This document shows, piece by piece, positions 8,346 through 16,100 of a stretch of DNA of 64,000 nucleotides. The notes below the pieces were generated by a model. The model was not told the origin of the DNA, did no database searches, and worked only from the letters and a program-made list of their open reading frames with translations. The DNA is from Methanocalculus chunghsingensis (GTDB lineage Archaea; Halobacteriota; Methanomicrobia; Methanomicrobiales; Methanocorpusculaceae), in contig NZ_JWHL01000005.1 of the NCBI RefSeq assembly GCF_018132105.1, positions 1 to 64,000 on the forward strand. The letters run 5' to 3'. A program made the position numbers and the translations under genes. Position 1 is the stretch's first letter, and every line of letters begins with the position of its first letter.

Positions 8346-9140
8346 TCATAGGGAAGATATCTTCCCGACATAATACCAGGCGATCATCGCGGCATCAGCA
8401 GAGTCGACGACAGAATCTCCATTGAAATCTACTCCCAGGTCAGCAGGCTCAAGGCCGACTGCCATATAGGCGACCCGTGAGACATCCCCGATATCAACAC
8501 GTCCATTGCCATTGAAGTCGCCCCGGAGATGCTGCTGGCCAACGGTGATCCGGGTTGATGTCACCTCATCCCCATCAACCGTGATGGACGCATCGATCGT
8601 TCCGGCAGTGATACCAGAGAGGGCGAAGCTGATGGCAGCCTGATCCGGACCTTCCTTGACACCCTGAATCTGAAGCATCAGGGTAAGATGTTCTCCTCCA
8701 TCGGCTGTTATCCCGCTGATGACAAGTTCCTCGATTGATCCTGCCTGGAGTGACTCCATCCGCTGGAGGATGGTCACAACGCCGGTCTGGCTGTTCTGGA
8801 TGATACTCTTTTCAGCACCACCTTCCACGACCACCAGTCCCGCACGGGTCACCGGTTCGGCACGCAGCCGGATCTCAGCACCGGTGAGGGTATAGGGAAT
8901 GGTCATCTCCCTGGCGGAGAGAGCAAATTCCTGGTCCGTGATCGGGATGCCGATGGCGAGCTCTACTGTAAGGGCACTCCCATCTTCGAGATCATCGATC
9001 GCGATGGTGATGGTATCTCCTTCTTCAATATGATCAGGAGAGATGGCAACCGAGACCGCCCCTGCGCAGAGAGGAAGAAGAGCCAGGCAGAATGATATGA
9101 TAAGCAGCGTAATGCGGTTCATACCAAACAGATTCGTCAT
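8346..9140 (-). CDS. Secreted protein with C-terminal type I-like dockerin
   Basis: A 264-residue exported protein. The signal peptide begins at ATG 9140 or, aligning better with its paralogue, ATG 9122 (MNRITLLIISFC). Residues ~30-200 form the beta-rich domain shared with the 5517-6728 product (VSVAISPDHIEEGDTITIAI). The last ~60 residues are a dockerin: two 12-residue calcium loops (DFNGNGRVDIGD and DFNGDSVVDSAD), each followed by a helix (VSRVAYMAVG, AAMIAWYYVG). Dockerins bind cohesin domains, so this protein should attach non-covalently to a cohesin-bearing partner, and several candidates are encoded alongside. There is no transmembrane anchor, unlike its paralogue. No enzymatic motif was seen. 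Confidence 0.85.
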   Translation of the reverse strand: MTNLFGMNRITLLIISFCLALLPLCAGAVSVAISPDHIEEGDTITIAIDDLEDGSALTVELAIGIPITDQEFALSAREMTIPYTLTGAEIRLRAEPVTRAGLVVVEGGAEKSIIQNSQTGVVTILQRMESLQAGSIEELVISGITADGGEHLTLMLQIQGVKEGPDQAAISFALSGITAGTIDASITVDGDEVTSTRITVGQQHLRGDFNGNGRVDIGDVSRVAYMAVGLEPADLGVDFNGDSVVDSADAAMIAWYYVGKISSL

Positions 9141-9217
9141 CCGATCATATGGTAGATGCGGTTTGGAGTCAGAGAAGAACGTCCGAACGTATCAGATGAG
9201 ACGGAAATACCCCCAAT

Positions 9218-9225
9218 AAAAAAAA
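9218..9225 (-). terminator. T8 terminator after the 9231-12392 gene
   Basis: A run of eight A on the plus strand, read as T8 on the coding strand, five bases past the stop of the large anchored surface-protein gene. Confidence 0.6.
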
Positions 9226-9230
9226 GGTTG

Positions 9231-12200
9231 TTAGTTGTTTTTGTTATAGTAGTATGCCCCGCCTGCGATCAGGAGCAGGAGAACGATACCGATGATCACG
9301 TAGGTCCATGGGAACTCGGATGGCTCCGGAGCGACCGGAACATCCGGTGTCGTCGGAACATCCGGTGTGACAACCGGGGTCGGGGTTGGTGTGACGATGA
9401 CAGACGGTGCTTCAGTGTCAGCAAAGAGTGCAAAGATACTGAAGTGGGTGATCGATGCGGTGATCGTCCGTGTTTCCGGATTCACCGTCGTCGGAACATT
9501 CTCCCAGACACCAGCTTCTGCATTATACCATTTCACAACGAGGAAGTCAGGGTTCTGATCTGCCTCGGCCATTGCTGCATTCCATTGCGCCTCGGTGAGC
9601 TCAAACGCAAGCCTGATCGATGGTGAGAATGTTGCGCCTGCAGGTCCAAGGGTAACCGCATGTCCGGCAAATGAGAAGGCTGCACCGGATGGTACTGCCG
9701 GTACATCTCCGGCTGCAAGATCATCGATGGTCACTTCTGAGAGCGGAGCTCCGTTCCTGTCAAGTGCGACGACATTGCGGTTCAGGTAGACTTTTGCAGC
9801 TTTCGAGGAGGAATCGACGATATAGGACTGGAGCAGCTGACCAAGAGAGTTGGTCAGGAGTGACCCTGTCCCGACAGTCTCAACAGGACGTGGAGCACTT
9901 GAGCCGCCACCACCACTTGGACCCGGGGCCGGGGTTGGAGTCGGGGTTGGAGTAACAGTTGTCAGGGTAACCTGCTTCGTTCCATAGGATGTCAGGTACC
10001 CGTTATTCTCCACGATCATGTGAACAGTATAGGTGCCCGTCAGGAGACCGGTGGTGTCAACATCGAGCGTCTTTGAATTTGTGGTTGTTGCTGCATTTCC
10101 GTATCCTTCGGATATCCAGACATTCGCCTGGGAAATGAGCTTCTTAACGCTCTGGTTGCCATCGCCGATGAGATAGACACTATCAAGCGATCCTGTACCG
10201 AGGGTTGTCAGATCGATGGTGACGTTTCCGGTGTAGGTTGAACCCTCACGAATGAGGAGACCCGCAATGTTCTGTGGAACTGCTGCTCCACCCCAGTTGA
10301 CAACGACGGGGTTGCCGATGAGATAGCTGTCAGCAGTTGTGGTAAACTGGGAAGCTTCTTCGGTAATGATGAACGGTGTTGCCGAGATCAATGATATACG
10401 CTCATCCGGACCATCAAGGCACATCGCAACAATTGAATACTCGCCGGGTCCGAGGTCACTGACTTGAAGACCGGACGGAGCGGTGTATCCAGAATGAAGA
10501 TTGACGTAGTTCTCTTTGATCATTGTGGGGAGGTCAGTATAGAAATCAAACGGTGCCTGTGTCTTGATGATAATTGCATCACCGTTATCATCGATTCTGA
10601 AGATAGCATAGCCTTGAGGGCCATACATGACAACCTTGTCCTTGGAGAGCATCGCCTCGATGGTATCCTTGGATGCGGAGGCTGAACCACTGCGAAGAAT
10701 CTCGTCAATGAGCGTGCTGTTTGCCTTTCCGATAAGGATGGCGGCTTTATCGATATTTGGAACCGAGGCAGTGAAGGTCAGGGTCCCTGTCGGATCGATG
10801 TAGTAGGAGACACCCTGCGGAATCGTGTTGGCTGCAATATCATCGTTTGCACGGTTATCGACGACGACACCCGATCCTGCTGTCATCTGCTTCTGCAGAA
10901 CACCAAGGGTCGGGAGATTCATCGTTCCCGCAGCACCACCGATGGTAAATGCGCGTGCCACTGAAGGGGTGAAGTAGTTGTAGACGGCGGTCTTCGTCAG
11001 ATCAAGGCCGGCAAATTCACCAGCTGTTGGTTCATCGATGTATGCGAGGTAGTTGTTGTAGATATGGAATGGTGCGCTCTGGCCGACATTTCCAGCCTCA
11101 TCAACCGCATAGACGACAGCCTGCCTGTTCCCCTGTGTGTTGCCCTGTGCGACACCATAGGCCAGGTTTCCGGACGGGAACGTTGTGCTCGACGCACCGC
11201 CGATCCAGATGCTCTGTGGGTTTGCATCCGTGACAGTGTAGGCAATCGTCAGCGTCTCAAGTGCCTCGGGATAGCCATCGCCATCAGAGTCGGTGATGCC
11301 GTTGATTGTGACAACGGGTGCAATAGTATCTTTTGTGAAGGACTGGGTTCTGCTCACCTCTCCAACACCGAAGAGTGAACTGGTACCATTGACGACGATG
11401 GTATATTGTCCGTCAGCGAGTGCGCCATAGGCAGTATAGTTGAGTTCAATCGAACCTGCATCCGCACTGCTCGGTGTCAGAGTGATCTGCCCGGTTACAT
11501 CGACATTGTTGATGAACATCTTCACTGTCGCGCCGGTGACCTGGACGTAGTCTGCCTTGATGACAGGCTCGGTTGCATTGGTAAATGTACCGTCAAGATT
11601 TGGATTGAAGGTAATACCTGATTCGGCAACGGTAATAGTATGGGTTCTCGTTGCCAGGTTACCTGCCATATCAGAGGCGGCAACCACAACAGTTGATGCA
11701 CCCAGTGGTACATTCGACCGGGTTCCTGTGACGGTATATCCTCCGGCAACAGGTGTGATCGTCAGGTCTGAGTTTGGAATGGCCACTCCACCGACTGAGA
11801 CGGTGATCGTTGCTGGATCAACACCCCCGACATCAGTAATGGTTGCAGTAACAGCAACATCCTGAGGAACGGTTGCACCATCAGCCGGGGTGGTGATGGT
11901 GATCTCCGGAGGAACGTCATCTTTTGTGGTGAATGAACCATCTACTGGAGTGTATGGGCCAACGGTCCCGGGATCACTCAGTGTTGTAATTGATACGGTT
12001 AACGGAGTCGATGATCCATCATCCTTTTCAGCCCGACAATTCAATCCGAAGAGAGAGGTTGTACCTGAAAGACTGTCTGCAGGTGAATTTGCAAATGCTG
12101 ATACAGTGACAGTTCCAGGAACTGCTACATTAGGGAAGATTGACCACCCGGCAGGATTATACGTTGCATTTGCAGATGGAACAGTCATCACTGTTGGATC

Positions 12201-12392
12201 ATATGTGATCACAATAGTGAAGGCATCCAGACTGGCCATATTCTGACCATAGATTCCAACAGATGCTGTTGTATCTTTTTGTACATCAGTAACAGTACCA
12301 GCAGCAATCTCTTGTGCTGCAGCGAGTCCGGTACATGCTGCCAATAACAAAACAGCACAGAGACTCATTATCAATAATCGACTAATAGTCAT
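9231..12392 (-). CDS. Large multidomain membrane-anchored surface protein with N-terminal cohesin-like domain
   Basis: The start is ATG 12392, because GGAGGG lies at ideal distance upstream; a TTG at 12404 is in frame but is part of that site. The 1053-residue product has a signal peptide (1-26), a cohesin-like domain (~28-160: IVITYDPTVMTV, NPAGWSIFPN), an Ig/Big-like domain (~165-252), further beta domains (~255-445), and a 370-residue region (~450-820) that recalls repeat domains of methanogen S-layer-associated proteins. A Pro-Thr linker, a membrane-proximal beta domain (~845-970, also in the 5517-6728 product), a Pro-rich stalk and a C-terminal membrane helix (~1022-1045) ending YYYNKNN complete it. 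It is the best scaffold or S-layer-like candidate in the locus. No enzyme motif was seen. Confidence 0.85.
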   Translation of the reverse strand: MTISRLLIMSLCAVLLLAACTGLAAAQEIAAGTVTDVQKDTTASVGIYGQNMASLDAFTIVITYDPTVMTVPSANATYNPAGWSIFPNVAVPGTVTVSAFANSPADSLSGTTSLFGLNCRAEKDDGSSTPLTVSITTLSDPGTVGPYTPVDGSFTTKDDVPPEITITTPADGATVPQDVAVTATITDVGGVDPATITVSVGGVAIPNSDLTITPVAGGYTVTGTRSNVPLGASTVVVAASDMAGNLATRTHTITVAESGITFNPNLDGTFTNATEPVIKADYVQVTGATVKMFINNVDVTGQITLTPSSADAGSIELNYTAYGALADGQYTIVVNGTSSLFGVGEVSRTQSFTKDTIAPVVTINGITDSDGDGYPEALETLTIAYTVTDANPQSIWIGGASSTTFPSGNLAYGVAQGNTQGNRQAVVYAVDEAGNVGQSAPFHIYNNYLAYIDEPTAGEFAGLDLTKTAVYNYFTPSVARAFTIGGAAGTMNLPTLGVLQKQMTAGSGVVVDNRANDDIAANTIPQGVSYYIDPTGTLTFTASVPNIDKAAILIGKANSTLIDEILRSGSASASKDTIEAMLSKDKVVMYGPQGYAIFRIDDNGDAIIIKTQAPFDFYTDLPTMIKENYVNLHSGYTAPSGLQVSDLGPGEYSIVAMCLDGPDERISLISATPFIITEEASQFTTTADSYLIGNPVVVNWGGAAVPQNIAGLLIREGSTYTGNVTIDLTTLGTGSLDSVYLIGDGNQSVKKLISQANVWISEGYGNAATTTNSKTLDVDTTGLLTGTYTVHMIVENNGYLTSYGTKQVTLTTVTPTPTPTPAPGPSGGGGSSAPRPVETVGTGSLLTNSLGQLLQSYIVDSSSKAAKVYLNRNVVALDRNGAPLSEVTIDDLAAGDVPAVPSGAAFSFAGHAVTLGPAGATFSPSIRLAFELTEAQWNAAMAEADQNPDFLVVKWYNAEAGVWENVPTTVNPETRTITASITHFSIFALFADTEAPSVIVTPTPTPVVTPDVPTTPDVPVAPEPSEFPWTYVIIGIVLLLLIAGGAYYYNKNN

Positions 12393-12415
12393 AAAACCCT
12401 CCAAGTGATATCTTA

Positions 12416-13165
12416 CTATACTCTAACCCTCATAATTAATATTCCGATTACTATTCCAAAGATTGCGGGAACAAATGATAAAGGCGTCTGGGAAACAGGA
12501 ATTTCCGATGTCCCGGTTGTCATAATCTGTTCGTTATTGATCTCGATCACCTCATCGGAGAGATTATTCTGTGAGGCATCTGGTGTTTCCGTTGCCAATT
12601 CTTCTCCTTCAGCCTGTTGAACCGGTGTCGTAGAGGGGGTGGGTAGATAGATAGTTTCAGAAACAGGCAATTCCCAGGCAACACGCTTTTCTACAGGAAT
12701 TGTCGGTTGTGGAACAACAGAATCTTCAGACGGTGATTCATACACCGGGATTGTACTCTCATCTACCAATGGTTCACTCCCGACAAAAGGGATTGGATTT
12801 CTATTAAAATCATCCAATATTTCAATAGAGACCTTCGGGGAGAAACCAGCCTCAGCCTGAATACGCGCAAGTGGAACACGTGTTGACTGAACATGAGGAG
12901 TCATTGCAAATGCCGAGATTCGAACCAGACCAATCTCATTATCATACTTTGAAAAGACCTCAAATGGCTCGACCGAATTCACTTTAAAAATTGGTGTCGA
13001 CAAATCGTATTCAAGCTCAACGGTATAGGCACTGATCACATACGGTTGGCTGGATGAGAATAAAAGAACATAATCTCCATCAACCGGCTCAACGGTGACA
13101 TCTGCAGCGGTTACTGTCATTGTTAGAATAAGAATAAGAAAAAAACCGATCAATACCTTCCTCAT
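12416..13165 (-). CDS. Small membrane-anchored cohesin-like protein
   Basis: 249 residues starting at ATG 13165 with GGAGTGAATT upstream. A signal peptide (1-20) is followed by a single cohesin-like beta domain (~21-130: AYTVELEYDLSTPIFKV, VRISAFAMTP, PLARIQAEAG). A ~95-residue acidic Pro/Thr/Gln stalk and a C-terminal membrane helix (PAIFGIVIGILIMRV) ending RVRV follow. This is the layout expected of a cell-surface receptor for dockerin proteins. It lies directly downstream (18 bases) of the macroglobulin-like dockerin gene, which makes the two a natural binding pair; that is inference. The cohesin assignment rests on fold-like sequence pattern and context, since archaeal cohesins diverge strongly. 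Confidence 0.7.
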   Translation of the reverse strand: MRKVLIGFFLILILTMTVTAADVTVEPVDGDYVLLFSSSQPYVISAYTVELEYDLSTPIFKVNSVEPFEVFSKYDNEIGLVRISAFAMTPHVQSTRVPLARIQAEAGFSPKVSIEILDDFNRNPIPFVGSEPLVDESTIPVYESPSEDSVVPQPTIPVEKRVAWELPVSETIYLPTPSTTPVQQAEGEELATETPDASQNNLSDEVIEINNEQIMTTGTSEIPVSQTPLSFVPAIFGIVIGILIMRVRV

Positions 13166-13175
13166 AATTCACTCC

Positions 13176-13183
13176 AAAAAAAA
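13176..13183 (-). terminator. T8 run after the macroglobulin-like gene
   Basis: Eight A on the plus strand directly beside the stop codon of the 13184-18412 gene. It lies between that stop and the ribosome site of the anchored cohesin-like gene, so it may attenuate rather than fully separate the two. Confidence 0.5.
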
Positions 13184-16100
13184 TTATTGATAGTATCTAT
13201 CACGCTCACCAACAGTATACCATGCGACATCCCGGGCATCCAGAATTGTTACCATCCCTGTATCCTGAACATCTGCATAGAATCTGTCATTGAATGATAA
13301 TTGTTTACTACCAACGGTCGACCAGGCAATATCCCGTGCGTCAAGAATCGTCACAGTTCCACTGCCATCCACATCCCCAAGGGGTCTTCCCTCGAAGGTA
13401 AGGATAATCTGATCGATCTGACCGGTGTCAAGATCTGAGATCAGAACGACACCTTCGGAGATATAATCCCGGACATCGAATGGACCCTGCCAGCCTGTTA
13501 CATTACGATAGCTGAATGTCACTGTATCATTGACCAGTGCAGTTCCAAGTGTACGGTTGATAGTCGGCACATCCACTGCAATCGTGGCTATACCACCACT
13601 GCTTGAGATGGTCGAGTTGAAGATCTGTTTCGCCGTCACCGCTGCATTCCAGTGGTTTGTGCTCGTCTCACTAATCGTCTCCTCAATCTCTGGTGGCATC
13701 ACCAGGACATCGCCGGCAGCACCGGTGACGGTTGTGATATGCGGCAGGCCAGTGTCCGTCACAAACTGAGCAGAGTAATCGGTTACCTCACCGGTGTTGA
13801 CACGGAGCGTGGTATTCAGCCACCGGTCAACACCTGTTCCGTAGATAGCTACGTTATACGTATCCTCGATCCGCTCGATGGTCGTCGTATTGACACCGGT
13901 TCCAACACTGATATCATTGACATAGAAGTCCGCATTGACCGGATCTCCATCCTCATCCACGGCAGAGACGGTTAATGTACCAAATCCTCTGATAGTTGCG
14001 GTGGCGTCGCCAACGGCCATCCACTCGTCATCATACATCGGGTAGACCCGTGCTTCAACGGTCTGTGATCCGGATTCTCCGAACCTGAGTGGGACATAGA
14101 AGTTCTTAATCTCGCCTGCAACAATGCTCGGCTGGGACTCGTCATCAGACCCGGGGTAGACATAGAGCCTGCCTGCTGTCCGGTTAACCATATGCGACAG
14201 GTATACCTTTGATACCGGGTCCGACGGATTGCTGAGATAATATGCAGAGTTCTCGCCGGTATCTGCTCCGGTGAAGTTCACACCAGCGCTGATTGGAATC
14301 TCAATGATCATCACCGTCTGATTGATATTGCCGGGTCCTGTGTTATCCACAGTGAAGACGACGTCAACATCATCTCCGATCTCGAGGCCTGCCGGGTCAG
14401 CAACAGGTATCGTGACATCAAGGAAGAAGTCGGTTGCGATCGGGTCGATGAATACCTCAGGGATGCGGGCAACTTCCCCAAAGGTCGCCCTGGCAACAGA
14501 GAGTGGAACCTTCTCGAAACTCTGGACAGCGACAACCATCTTCACCGCATCAGGACCTGCATCAGACTTGCCGGTTATGGCAATCGTTCCGAGCCTGTTT
14601 GCAACAGCATCGCCATAGAGGTCATCGACCTGTTGCGGAGTGAGAGTGAATGAATGACGGACATTGGCATTGTCAAACGTCAGCGTCTCCGGTGCACGAA
14701 TCACATTCCCACCATAATTGACCCCGACGTTGGCGGTGAAGGTAAAGTCAGTCTTCACCTGAAGTTCCATCAGGGTATTGACGACCGCTCCGGTCGCCCG
14801 GGTGTTCCCCCAGCGCCCGTTGCTATCATACTGGCTGATAAGGTACCGGAGTCCTCCGGCGATATTCTCATCATCGGTTGAAAGGCCTGACCTGTTCAGG
14901 GCAAGGATCGCATAGGCAGTCGCCTCACTCTCTGCATACCAGCCATCCTCCCAGTAGAAGTTTCCGGCTGCATCAGTCTTCCGGTCGGCAATAAGTGCGT
15001 CCCGGAGTTCCGGAATCTTATCGTCTATCTCACCGACAAGAGCCTGATCATCGCTGTAATGCTCTTTGATCGCATGTAATCCGAAGATACGGAATGCTAG
15101 AGCCTTTGTTGTGGGTGTATCCTTTCCATCGGTCAGCAGATAGTCAGCAGACCTGTTCAGTGACTGGTTCACAAGAACCTGGGTCGCTGGTGTCAGGAAT
15201 TCAAACTCACCGACGAACTTCTCGGAGATGAAGCCGGTCCATTCATACCGGTTGCTGATGTAGCCCCAGGAGTGCCATCCACCCTCATGGGTTCCTGTTT
15301 CAATCTGCTGATCAATCAGCCAGAGGGTGCTTGCACTGAGGTTGATCTCAGTCGTGTTAAAGATATCAACATTCCAGTATCCAGGATCATTGATCATGTC
15401 CTTCTTCAGCTCTGAGAAGACGTAATTTGGCTGGAGCGTGTAGAAGAGCGACGGAGCCGATGTTGTACCCCACGCCCATGCTCCATAATCAGCAGTACTG
15501 AATCTGCCAGTATCAAGCCTCTGCGGGTTTGCGGTGCTTGTCGCCTTCATCCGGTCAAATGCCTGATCCATAGTTCTCCTGACAGATGCATTCAGCGAAT
15601 CAGTGAGACCGTCATGTTCGGCATAATACTGCTTCACACGGAGTGCGGCAAATGCCGGGCTCATCGTCTGCTCGGGGCAGCCATGCGGGTATCCGATCAG
15701 ATATTCAAGACCCTGTAATGTACGCCCTTCTGCACCTGCCGATGCGGTGATGGTGATCTCACGCCCCTCGGAGGGGTTACGGTTGAAGATCTCAAAGTTG
15801 ATCTCTCCTGCAGCATCAGTTCCATCAAGCGCGGTGGAGCGGAGGACTTTAATATCGACGAAGGGTTCTCTGACAACCAGCGTTCCATTGACAAAGTCAG
15901 ATTCACCTTTGGCGTCAAGCTCAATTGAGTAGGTAAATGTTCCAAGCTCACGTGGGACGATAGAGTACCAGATCGCCGAGTTCCAGGTGGACTGGTAGCC
16001 ATAGAATGTCCTCTCAGCAGGATTCCAGTAATTCATCTGGATCGGATTGTTCTGTGTCAGGTCGATCTCTGTACCATCAGGACCCCACATGCGAAGCCTG

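Noticed and set aside
9300-9960. Short tandem Thr-Pro coding repeats as possible CRISPR or satellite
   Set aside because: They encode proline-rich linkers in frame with the surface protein. There are no regular spacers.
12405-12620. A small plus-strand gene between two surface genes
   Set aside because: It lies inside the antisense of the anchored cohesin-like gene, which has signal peptide and membrane helix.
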